The notes beneath the pieces were generated by a model. The model did no database searches and was not told the origin of the DNA. It worked only from the letters and a program-made list of their open reading frames with translations. Positions 33,783 to 41,665 of a stretch of DNA of 64,000 nucleotides are shown piece by piece. The translations under genes were made by a program, and so were the position numbers. The stretch is taken from the NCBI GenBank assembly GCA_035513055.1, contig DATKCT010000149.1, forward strand, positions 1 to 64,000. The letters are read 5' to 3'. The stretch comes from DATKCT01 sp035513055 (lineage in GTDB: Bacteria; Verrucomicrobiota; Verrucomicrobiia; Verrucomicrobiales; DEV007). Position 1 is the first letter of the stretch. Each line of letters begins with the position of its first letter.

Positions 33783-36026
33783 CTATTCTTCCGGCGGACC
33801 GATGATGGAGTCGATGAAACGATAGGATTCCTCGCGCACCTCGAGCGGGAAATCGTGCCCGGCTTCTGGATAACGCAGTTGGAAACGGTCGCGTGCCTTG
33901 TAGAGTTCGTAGACCTTCGCGATGACGGGTTCAGCTCTGCGGACGCCGTTGACTTCGAAGTTGTCGTCGGCGACGGGAGAGTTCGAGAAGAACCCGCGGG
34001 GAGCGATTGCGGCAATGCATCCGTAGAAGTCGAAGGGGATCTGATTGGGATCGAGTGCGAAGCGGTCGCGGATTCTCGGCATGTAACGGTTGCTGGTCCA
34101 GCCGGTGAGATTGCCGTTGTAGTAATAGTGAAAAGGCGTCCAGCCGCAGCTTGAGACGGCGACCTGGAGACGCTCGTCGAAGGCGGCGGCGAAGACGGCG
34201 TTGTGGCCGCCCAGGGAATGGCCGATAACACCGAGGCGCGCGGGGTCGACGTCGGGCCGCGTGACGAGGTAATCCACGCAGCGGATGTGATTGAAGATGC
34301 CTTTCATGGTTCCGGATGCGTAAGCGTCGCCTTCGAAGTCGTAGTTTTGTGAGTCTCCGAAGGAGGGATAATCGGGGGCCAGCACGATGTAGCCGCGCTC
34401 GGCGAGTTCGCGACCATAGGCGCGATTGGGCTCCTCGCTTTGGCCGTCGACGACGCCTTTCCCGAGGGGATGGGTGGGATGGAGGGCGAGAACTGCGGGC
34501 CGGCGGCGCGGAGGTGAATGTGTCTCGGGCGTCCGGGGGAGGTAAAGGTAAACGGTGATGGGGTCGTCGTTCTCGCAGTTGAGGCGTAACGTGAGGCGGC
34601 GATAGCGTTCGAGTTCGAGCGTTTCGACGATTTCGGGATCGAAAGGTGGAAGACCGTTGCGGGTGGGCAGAGGTCCCATGGCCTGTTCCATGCCGTGGAG
34701 AATGAGCCGGCGGCGCGATTCCCAAAGGATGGGATAGCGGATGGGGACGACGGTATCGGGGGAGAAGCGGAGGTTCAGGAGATCGGAGGGGTCCCCATAG
34801 AACTGGGCGGTGAGGCCGGGATCGCAGAGTTGGGAGAGAAGGCGTCGAAAGACCGGCGCGTGGCTCTCGAGCAATTCCGGTAGGCGAGGGATCTTGTCGC
34901 CCTGAGTGAAGATCGCGGCGAGAATCGCGGCCTCCTCGCCGGATAAGAGGTGGTGATTCAAACGTTGGATGGCGATGATTGCATGCTCGCGATAGACCTC
35001 GGCAATCCAGGTTGGAACAGTCTCGGGCAGGGCCTCGAGGATAGCGGGCAACTGATAGGGCCCTTCCCAACTATGGGGATCCGGGGGAAGCCTGAGCGGT
35101 CGGGGAAGTTCTTCGGGGGTAAGGGTTCGGAGGTAGGTGATCAGGCTTGCCCAATCTTGCTGATCCGCTAACTGTTGTGCTTGGCGGAGGCGCCCTTCGC
35201 GGATCTGAAAGGGGATGCTCAGAGCGATCCACAAACCGAGGGCCACTCCGGCAGAGATGGTTGGAGCGGACGCCGCCCGCCCCACAAACGCCTTGGGAAA
35301 AGGTTTGGGAACCCTCGACGCTCCTCTCCAGATATAAGGATAAGCAATGGCGAGGACAGCGAGGGCCAGGACCGGCCCGGCGAATGCGAGAAGGTGGGCC
35401 GTCTCGAGAAAACGGGCCGCCGGATCGATGTTCCGCAGACCTCCCATAACGGCCAGACCAGAGTTGATTCGAAAAGCGAATGCTAAGAACGAAAGCAGGG
35501 CGGTCTCGACGGCGGCGGGGATGAGGACAGAGACGAGACAGAGGGACCCCGCGATGCCCGTGACGGCGTGCACGGCGCGGCTGAGGATCGCGACACGCCA
35601 GGCGGCGACGAGTCCGAGCAGGGCGAGATTCGTTTTGGCTGCGGTGAGCGGGTCGAGAGAGGCTTCGAGCGGCAGGGCATAGAGCCAGGCGCAGGGGGCG
35701 GTCATCCAGAACAAGCCAAGGAACGAGACATATTGCGGCGCCCACGGTTTCGATCCGCGGAGACCCAAGAAGGTCCGGAGGCAAAAGAAGACGAAGAGAG
35801 AAGATGCCAGAGATACGAGAAGGGGTCCGGCCCACCAAGTCCAAGAGGCGGTAAGGTAGACGGAATCGTAGCGGCGGGCGATGGCCGCGGTGAGGACGAG
35901 GAGCAGGCCGGTTGGCAGGGCCGCCCGGGAAACGGCGATGCGCCGGGCGGCGGCGGCGTTTCCGGCGAGGTAAAGCAGGCAATCCCGGGCCCGCATCGGG
36001 CCGGTATCGTGGGAGGCCAGGCTCAC
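33783..36026 (-). CDS. Polytopic membrane protein fused to an alpha/beta hydrolase
   Basis: This is a 747-residue protein. Residues about 35-285 hold about seven hydrophobic segments. A soluble linker with helical repeats covers about 290-470. From about 480 a dienelactone-hydrolase/acetyl-xylan-esterase-like domain follows: LALHPTHPLGKG, LAPDYPSFGDSQNYDFEGD, nucleophile GHSLGGHNAVFA (Ser about 621), acid region SPVADDNFEVNG and base EAGHDFP (His about 724). The hydrolase probably sits at the membrane face. The ATG overlaps the trpB stop (ATGA). Coupling of a hydrolase of this type to trpB is unusual; I know of no functional link, so chance juxtaposition is possible. Confidence 0.8.
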   Translation of the reverse strand: MSLASHDTGPMRARDCLLYLAGNAAAARRIAVSRAALPTGLLLVLTAAIARRYDSVYLTASWTWWAGPLLVSLASSLFVFFCLRTFLGLRGSKPWAPQYVSFLGLFWMTAPCAWLYALPLEASLDPLTAAKTNLALLGLVAAWRVAILSRAVHAVTGIAGSLCLVSVLIPAAVETALLSFLAFAFRINSGLAVMGGLRNIDPAARFLETAHLLAFAGPVLALAVLAIAYPYIWRGASRVPKPFPKAFVGRAASAPTISAGVALGLWIALSIPFQIREGRLRQAQQLADQQDWASLITYLRTLTPEELPRPLRLPPDPHSWEGPYQLPAILEALPETVPTWIAEVYREHAIIAIQRLNHHLLSGEEAAILAAIFTQGDKIPRLPELLESHAPVFRRLLSQLCDPGLTAQFYGDPSDLLNLRFSPDTVVPIRYPILWESRRRLILHGMEQAMGPLPTRNGLPPFDPEIVETLELERYRRLTLRLNCENDDPITVYLYLPRTPETHSPPRRRPAVLALHPTHPLGKGVVDGQSEEPNRAYGRELAERGYIVLAPDYPSFGDSQNYDFEGDAYASGTMKGIFNHIRCVDYLVTRPDVDPARLGVIGHSLGGHNAVFAAAFDERLQVAVSSCGWTPFHYYYNGNLTGWTSNRYMPRIRDRFALDPNQIPFDFYGCIAAIAPRGFFSNSPVADDNFEVNGVRRAEPVIAKVYELYKARDRFQLRYPEAGHDFPLEVREESYRFIDSIIGPPEE

Positions 36027-37237
36027 ATGAGTTTCTTTCCGAAGATGAATTCGGCGGCCTGAGCGACGTCTTTATCGCCGCGGCCCGAGCAGTTGACGAT
36101 GATGATTTTGTCAGGACCGAGTTCTGGAGCCAGCTTTTTCACCTGAGCGGCGGCGTGGGCGGTTTCCAACGCGGGGATGATGCCCTCGATGCGGGAAAGG
36201 TCCTGGAAGGCTTCGAGGGCGTCCGCGTCGGTGGCGTAAGTGAATTCGATCCGGCCTTGGTCGCGGTAGAAGGCGTGTTCGGGCCCGACGGCGGCGTAGT
36301 CGAGACCGGCAGAGACGGAGTGGGTCAACTGGATCTGTCCGTCGTCGTCGGCCAGCAGGTAGGTTTTCGTTCCCTGCAAGACTCCGAGACGGCCGCCCTG
36401 AAAACGGGCGGCGTGTTTTCCGGTTTCGATGCGTTCGCCGCCGGCTTCGACGCCGATCATCCGGACCGGTTCGTCGGAGAGAAAGGGGTGGAAGAGACCA
36501 ATGGCGTTGCTGCCGCCGCCGACGCAGGCCACCAGGGCATCGGGCAGGCGCCCTTCCTTTTCGAGGATTTGACGGCGGGCTTCCAGGCCGATGACGCGGT
36601 GGAAATCGCGGACCATCATGGGGTAGGGATGGGATCCGAGTGCGGAGCCGAGGATGTAATGGGTATTCCGGACGTTGGTAACCCAGTCGCGCATGGCTTC
36701 GTTGATGGCCTCCTTGAGGGTGGCCTGGCCGGCGGTGACGGGGCGCACTTCGGCCCCGAGGAAGCGCATGCGAGCGACATTGAGAGCCTGACGTTCCATG
36801 TCCACGGCCCCCATGTAGACCACGCAGTCGAAGCCGAAGCGGGCGGCCACGGTGGCGGTGGCCACGCCGTGCTGACCGGCGCCGGTTTCGGCGATGATCC
36901 TGTTCTTGCCCATGCGGCGGGCCAGGAGGATCTGGCCGAGGGCGTTGTTGATTTTATGGGCTCCGGTATGGAGCAGGTCCTCGCGTTTCAGGTAAACGCG
37001 GGCGCCGCCGAGAAGCCCGCTCCAGCGTTCCGCGAAATAAAGCGGCGTGGGCCGGCCGGCGTAATCGTGGAGCAGGAAATCGAGTTCTTCGCGGAACGCG
37101 GGGTCGTTGCGGGCCCTCTCGTATTCGGCGGCGAGATCCTGCAAGGCCGACATGAGGGTTTCGGGGACGAACATGCCTCCGTAGGGACCAAAATGGCCGG
37201 TACGGTCGGGCACGGCGGCGGGATCGACGCTGAGCAT
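36023..37237 (-). CDS. trpB: Tryptophan synthase beta chain
   Basis: This 404-residue protein is of normal TrpB1 length. PLP lysine: HTGAHKINNALGQ (Lys about 97). ETGAGQHGVATATVAA, CVGGGSNAIGLFHPF and the glycine-rich GSALGSHPYPMMVRDF are diagnostic. It makes tryptophan from indole and serine. trpA is not next to it and not elsewhere in the window. The gene begins just after a long repeat region (37238-38127), so its promoter is either within repeats or very short. Confidence 0.95.
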   Translation of the reverse strand: MLSVDPAAVPDRTGHFGPYGGMFVPETLMSALQDLAAEYERARNDPAFREELDFLLHDYAGRPTPLYFAERWSGLLGGARVYLKREDLLHTGAHKINNALGQILLARRMGKNRIIAETGAGQHGVATATVAARFGFDCVVYMGAVDMERQALNVARMRFLGAEVRPVTAGQATLKEAINEAMRDWVTNVRNTHYILGSALGSHPYPMMVRDFHRVIGLEARRQILEKEGRLPDALVACVGGGSNAIGLFHPFLSDEPVRMIGVEAGGERIETGKHAARFQGGRLGVLQGTKTYLLADDDGQIQLTHSVSAGLDYAAVGPEHAFYRDQGRIEFTYATDADALEAFQDLSRIEGIIPALETAHAAAQVKKLAPELGPDKIIIVNCSGRGDKDVAQAAEFIFGKKLM

Positions 37238-37283
37238 GGACCGATCTTGACACGGGGCCCGCCCTCTGGCAACGGCCGGAGTA

Positions 37284-37936
37284 GTGGTCAGTGGTCAGTG
37301 GAGATGGCGGACGACGTCTCGCTGGCTCTCGTGGAGGGACGGGCTCCTGGGCGTCCTGCCGGGGGGGGAGAAGTGGTTAGTGGCCAGTGGCCAGTAAAGA
37401 ACGGGAGAGCCGCGAAGTGGAAGAAGAGTCCTTGGTCCCTGGTCGACTAAGGACGAAGGGTAATTGACTAGCGTGCTCGCCGGACGAATTGGGCCGGGCT
37501 TTCAGCCCTCATAAGGAACTTGTGACGAGAACCTGGGGCGTTGCCCCGGGCTGAAATAGCCCGCGCCTTCGGCGCTATGTGAGGAATTCGGCCGGGCTTT
37601 CAGCTTTCAAAATGCACGGATTACGAAAACCCGGGGCGTTGCCCCGGGTTCGTGCAAGTCGATGATTCTGAGCGCTGTAGGCGCGAAACAACGGAGCGAC
37701 GGAAGAGCATCCGGCACGCCCATCAAAAACGCCGGCTCATCAATTACGTTAAAACAAAGGGCCGGGTCCGGGCCGCTGAAGGCGCATTGAGCCAGGGTAT
37801 TGAACCACAGAGGACACAGATGGGAGAGGAAGGCGTGGTCAGTGGTCAGTGGAGACGCCGGGCCCAGGGCTGGGCGGACGAGGCTCTCCCCGGCTCTCGT
37901 GGAGGGACGGGCTCCTGCCCGTCCTGCCGGGGGGGC
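37284..37936. repeat. Repeat-rich intergenic region, three repeat families
   Basis: The 890 bp from 37238 to 38127 contain no credible gene. Family 1: gtggtcagtggtcagtggaga occurs at 37284 and 37835. Family 2: a unit with ctctcgtggagggacgg...cgtcctgccgg occurs at 37324-37368 and 37892-37936, with an inner dyad. Family 3: two direct copies starting gaattgggccgggctttcag (37486) and gaattcggccgggctttcag (37584), each ending in a ggggcgttgcccc hairpin (37539 and 37632). The longest plus frame here (37652-38212) is translation of repeats. Confidence 0.75.
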
Positions 37937-38113
37937 CTCTTCCCATGGTTAGGCGGTCGAGGACGCCCGCTCTCCAGGCCTGGTGAGCGGGGCTTTGTCA
38001 GGCTATCTGGAGGGATGGAACCCTGGATAAAGGCGCCTCGTGAGGACACGCCGGCCTACGATTCGAGAGCAGGCCGGGCTGTCCTCAAGCCGGCGCCCAG
38101 TTTGCGGAAGCCT

Positions 38114-38130
38114 GAGAGAAATGCGGTCTA
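38114..38130. repeat. Dispersed motif at the mlaD stop codon
   Basis: gagagaaatgcggtcta is a diverged copy of the gagaaatgcgggtta motif. The mlaD stop (TAG) is the complement of its last three bases. Confidence 0.5.
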
Positions 38131-39132
38131 CCGGCGGTGGGGCGGCTCCCGCGGGGTTCGCCGGTCCCGGGTCGAGGATTGCCCGGCGCTCTGGGAGTCG
38201 CGGTCGCGGTAGAAAAGGACTCCGTGCTGCCTGAGATTGGAAAAGAAAGCGCTGGCGTCGTCGCGCATGGCTTCATCGTGAACGAGGCTCGAGAGCAGGC
38301 CGCGGCCGCCTTCGAGGCTATCGACGAAGGAACGGGTGGACTGCAAGGCGACGCGGAGTTCCGCGATGGCGGGCTGCAATTCGGCTATGGCGGGACCTAA
38401 CTCTTCGGCGGCGGGTTTGAGTCCATCGGCAACTTCGCTCGTTTTCTGGAACGCTTCCCGGGCGGATTCCAAGGCGCCTTTGCCTTCGTCGAGGAACGTC
38501 TCGAAACGGTCGGTGGTTTTCCCGAGAGATTCGGTCGAGGATTCGAGGTTCTCCAAGATGGTGGAGATGCGTGCCGTGTTTTCATCACTGAGGAGGCGTT
38601 CATCGAACTTTTGGAAGGTTGTGTTGAGGGTGTCCAAGGTGCGACGCATGTCGGCGATGGCATCGGCGAGCCGGTTGGAGAGTTCTGCGGCGCTGTCCTG
38701 CAAATCGGTCAGCCCGGTTCCGGCATCACCTTCGACGGTAATGTTCTTGCCGAGGAACCGGCCGGAGGGCGAGGCCGGGGGACTGATGTTGACGTAGGCG
38801 TCCCCTAGAAGGCCGGTCCGGCTGATGAGAAAGCGGGATCCTTCGGGAATCCGGATCTCGTCGAAGATGCCGAGGTCGACAGTGACGGAGTCGTAGGTGG
38901 GATTGAGCTTCGGCAGCGAGGCGACGGCGCCGACGTGGGCTCCGCCGAGGCGGACGGAGGCCCCGGGGGAAAGACCCGAGGCTTCGGGGAAGGTGACGGT
39001 AATGGTGTATTTATCGGCGAACCGGTCTTGGAATTTACCAAAAGTGACCACGAGGATCCCGAGGAGGAGCAGCCCGAGGAAGACGAACAGGCCGACGAAC
39101 CATTCCACACGTTTGTTTTCGGATTCAATCAT
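38128..39132 (-). CDS. mlaD: MlaD-family substrate-binding protein (MCE domain)
   Basis: This 334-residue protein has one N-terminal TM anchor (about 10-31, VEWFVGLFVFLGLLLLGILV). An MCE domain follows (about 38-115) with ASGLSPGASVRLGGAHVG. A long helical C-terminal region (about 150-310) contains heptad-like segments. MlaD hexamers carry phospholipids between the inner-membrane MlaFE transporter and the outer membrane. ATG 39132 overlaps the mlaF stop by 4 bp. Confidence 0.9.
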   Translation of the reverse strand: MIESENKRVEWFVGLFVFLGLLLLGILVVTFGKFQDRFADKYTITVTFPEASGLSPGASVRLGGAHVGAVASLPKLNPTYDSVTVDLGIFDEIRIPEGSRFLISRTGLLGDAYVNISPPASPSGRFLGKNITVEGDAGTGLTDLQDSAAELSNRLADAIADMRRTLDTLNTTFQKFDERLLSDENTARISTILENLESSTESLGKTTDRFETFLDEGKGALESAREAFQKTSEVADGLKPAAEELGPAIAELQPAIAELRVALQSTRSFVDSLEGGRGLLSSLVHDEAMRDDASAFFSNLRQHGVLFYRDRDSQSAGQSSTRDRRTPREPPHRR

Positions 39133-39929
39133 GGCGAAGGATTTTCGGAAAGGGAGTTGTCAGGGTCTTCGAGTTCGTGGGAGCGGCCTTCGATGAAGTC
39201 GCGAATGGCGGGATCGGCGTGAGCCATCAGTTCGTCCTTGGATCCGTAGAAATACACTTTGCCGTCGCGCATGAAGGCAACCCGGTCGGACACCGTGGCA
39301 ACGCTGCGCATGTTATGCGTGATGACGAGGGATGTGGCTCCGATGTGACTCTGGAGCCGTTTGATGAGGCGGTCAATGGTGTCCGACACGACGGGGTCCA
39401 GGCCAGCGGTGGGTTCATCGTAGAGGATCAAGCGGGGACGGGTCACGATGGCGCGGGCGAGGGCGACGCGTTTGCGCATCCCTCCGCTGAGGGCCCCGGG
39501 CATTTTGCGGAAGTGTTCTTCGAGTTTCACCACGACAAGCGCTTCCCGGACCCGGCGTTCGATTTCCTCGGGATCGCGGAGGCCGGATTCCCGCAGAGGA
39601 AAAGCCACATTCTGAGCCACGGACATCGAGTCGAACAGGGCTCCGTTTTGGAAGAGCACTCCCATGCTGCGTCGCACGGGGCCGAGCTGGCGTTCTCGCA
39701 GTTGCGAAATGGCTGTGCCGCCTATGCAGATCTCTCCGGCGTCCGGCTGGACGAGCCCGAGCACGTGCTTGAGCAGCACTGTTTTTCCAGCTCCGCTTCC
39801 GCCGATAACGGACAGAGTCTCACCTTCGGCGATGTCCAGATCGACGCCGCGCAGCACTTCTTGGCGACCGAAGCGCTTTTTCAAGCCGCGCACTTCGACG
39901 TAGGGCGGCGATGAGACGGAATCAGGCAA
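39129..39929 (-). CDS. mlaF: MlaF-type ABC transporter ATP-binding protein
   Basis: This 266-residue ATPase carries Walker A GGSGAGKT (about 38-45), signature LSGGMRKRVALARAI (about 145-159), Walker B LILYDEPTAGLDP and switch His in ITHNM. VRRSMGVLFQNGALFDSMSV is typical of the Mkl/MlaF subfamily. It powers lipid transport for outer-membrane asymmetry. It overlaps mlaE by 8 bp and mlaD by 4 bp, so the operon order is mlaE-mlaF-mlaD. Confidence 0.93.
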   Translation of the reverse strand: MPDSVSSPPYVEVRGLKKRFGRQEVLRGVDLDIAEGETLSVIGGSGAGKTVLLKHVLGLVQPDAGEICIGGTAISQLRERQLGPVRRSMGVLFQNGALFDSMSVAQNVAFPLRESGLRDPEEIERRVREALVVVKLEEHFRKMPGALSGGMRKRVALARAIVTRPRLILYDEPTAGLDPVVSDTIDRLIKRLQSHIGATSLVITHNMRSVATVSDRVAFMRDGKVYFYGSKDELMAHADPAIRDFIEGRSHELEDPDNSLSENPSP

Positions 39930-40716
39930 GGGAGAGAGGGAAGAAAATATTCACGAGCAAGGTGAGGAAAAAATTACTGATGAGTATCGCCAAGGAGGCG
40001 AAGACAACGCCGGAGGTTGTGTTTTTTCCGACGCCGACGGCGCCATTCTCGACGGTGAGCCCTTGGTGGCAGCAGATGACGACGATGAGCAAGCCGAAGA
40101 CGGAGCCTTTGACCATGCCGATGCCGATATCGATGAGATCGGTGCTGTTGAGCAAGTGGCTCAGGAAGTGAGCGCGATTGATTCCATAGATGCCGACCCC
40201 GACGCCGTAGGCTGCGGCCAGGCCGAAGGAGATGGCTTCGGCGATGAGCAGGGGAACTGAAATGATCATGGCGAACACGCGCGGAACAACGAGATAGTCG
40301 ACGGGGTGGACGGCCATGGCGCGGAGGGCGTCGATTTGTTCGGTGACTTTCATGGTGCCGATCTCCGCGGTCATGGCTGCTCCGACGCGCCCGGCGAGCA
40401 TGAGCCCGGTGAGGACAGGGCCGAGTTCGCGGCAAAGGGCCAGAGAGACGGTCATGCCCACAGCGGTACCGAGGCCGACCTGATTGAACATGACGTAGGC
40501 TTGGGCGGCGAGAACGGCGCCGGTGAAGGCGCCGGTGATGATGACCACCAATTGGGATCCGAAGCCGATGGTGACGAGCTGACGGCCGAGCTGGGACCAG
40601 CGCATACGGCCCCGCACCAGGGCGACTCCGATTGCGCCAACCAGAGCGACGAGTTGTCCCTGGTAACCGACGAACCACAGGCAGAGCTGGCCGAGGCGCT
40701 GGAAGAGGTGATTCAT
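39922..40716 (-). CDS. mlaE: MlaE-type ABC transporter permease
   Basis: This 264-residue protein has five to six hydrophobic segments. Family motifs: GFGSQLVVIITGAFTGAVLAAQAY, ELGPVLTGLMLAGRVGAAMTAEIGTMKVTEQIDAL split over about 108-142, and VICCHQGLTVENGAVGVGKNT near 217-237. It forms the inner-membrane channel of the Mla lipid transporter. The gene starts 135 bp after the ubiE stop. Confidence 0.93.
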   Translation of the reverse strand: MNHLFQRLGQLCLWFVGYQGQLVALVGAIGVALVRGRMRWSQLGRQLVTIGFGSQLVVIITGAFTGAVLAAQAYVMFNQVGLGTAVGMTVSLALCRELGPVLTGLMLAGRVGAAMTAEIGTMKVTEQIDALRAMAVHPVDYLVVPRVFAMIISVPLLIAEAISFGLAAAYGVGVGIYGINRAHFLSHLLNSTDLIDIGIGMVKGSVFGLLIVVICCHQGLTVENGAVGVGKNTTSGVVFASLAILISNFFLTLLVNIFFPLSLA

Positions 40717-40850
40717 CGATCGGGCTGGCGCCTATGCGCAGCGAGCCGCGGAACCCGTCGCGGCGCGGGAAGGTGAGCCTCCCGCACGGGTAGTGCAAGA
40801 GTCGCCTTGGGTGGATCCAGGCCCGGCGTGGGGACAGCTCTCCTTGCCAC

Positions 40851-41582
40851 TCATCGTGCTGCCCTCCCCGCCGGCGCTCCTAGATCCTCCGCCGGAGCCG
40901 GAGCACCCGGAGTCTCCGCCGTATACAGACAGGCAACGCCAAATGTGAGCGGTTGGATTTGAACGGAGTGGAAACCGCTCTCCATAAGCAGGGCCCTCAT
41001 GGCCGCTCCGGAGGGGAACGGATCGATCGATTCCGCCAAATAAGCATAGGCCTCACGCTTCCCGGTCAGGAGGCCAGCGATGCGCGGCAGCAGCCAGTGA
41101 AGATAAAAGGCATAAGGCCGTCGAAAAAGCGGAGCGGTGGGGAGAGAGAAATCGAGAAGGAAGAGGCGACCCCCGGGGCGCAGGACCCTGTTCATTTCCG
41201 AGAGCGCTTTCGGCCAAGATTCCATGTTCCGAAGTCCGAAGGCTACGGTGACGGCGTCCACGCAGCCCGGGGCAAAAGGCAGGCAAAGGGCGTCGGCGAC
41301 AAGGAGGTTAGACAAGCCGCGGCGGCGGGCGTGGACAAGCATTTCGGGGCAAAAATCGACTCCGATGCCGCGGGCCTCAGGATAGATGCGCTCGAGTGCC
41401 GAGAGGACGTCTCCGCTGCCGGTGGCGAGATCGAGGACAGTCTGGGGAGCGGCATCGGCCACTAGGCGGACCAGACGCTTCCGCCACAGGATATCCAGAC
41501 CGAGGCTCAGCACATGATTGGTGCAGACGTAGCGATCGGCGACGCCGGCGAAGGCCCTTTTGACGAAGGCGGGATCCTGCAT
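40851..41582 (-). CDS. ubiE: Demethylmenaquinone/ubiquinone C-methyltransferase
   Basis: ATG 41582 (MQDPAFVKRAFAGVADRYV) gives 243 residues; an upstream frame to 41735 is not conserved. The SAM motif VLDLATGSGDVL (about 50-61) is followed by VDAVTVAFGLRNM and LRPGGRLFLLDFS, the UbiE/MenG signatures. It methylates the quinone ring in the last steps of menaquinone or ubiquinone synthesis. No other quinone gene is nearby. Confidence 0.88.
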   Translation of the reverse strand: MQDPAFVKRAFAGVADRYVCTNHVLSLGLDILWRKRLVRLVADAAPQTVLDLATGSGDVLSALERIYPEARGIGVDFCPEMLVHARRRGLSNLLVADALCLPFAPGCVDAVTVAFGLRNMESWPKALSEMNRVLRPGGRLFLLDFSLPTAPLFRRPYAFYLHWLLPRIAGLLTGKREAYAYLAESIDPFPSGAAMRALLMESGFHSVQIQPLTFGVACLYTAETPGAPAPAEDLGAPAGRAAR

Positions 41583-41648
41583 GGGCACGTGTCGACAGGC
41601 AGGACAACGGCGCGCCCCGCCGGAGGGAGCGCGCCACAGCAGCGCAGG

Positions 41649-41665
41649 TATGAGAAAGTGGGTTA
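41649..41665. repeat. Dispersed motif at the ppdK stop codon
   Basis: tatgagaaagtgggtta; the ppdK stop TAA is the complement of the last three bases, as at leuD. Confidence 0.55.

Noticed and set aside
35912..37450. 512-codon plus-strand ORF opposite trpB
   Set aside because: Antisense shadow that also runs into repeat sequence.
37284..37936. CRISPR-like array
   Set aside because: Repeats are of different families, unevenly spaced and internally structured; there are no uniform spacers or cas genes.
37652..38212. 186-codon ORF in the repeat region before mlaD
   Set aside because: Translated repeats; it overlaps the conserved end of mlaD and has no protein-like pattern.
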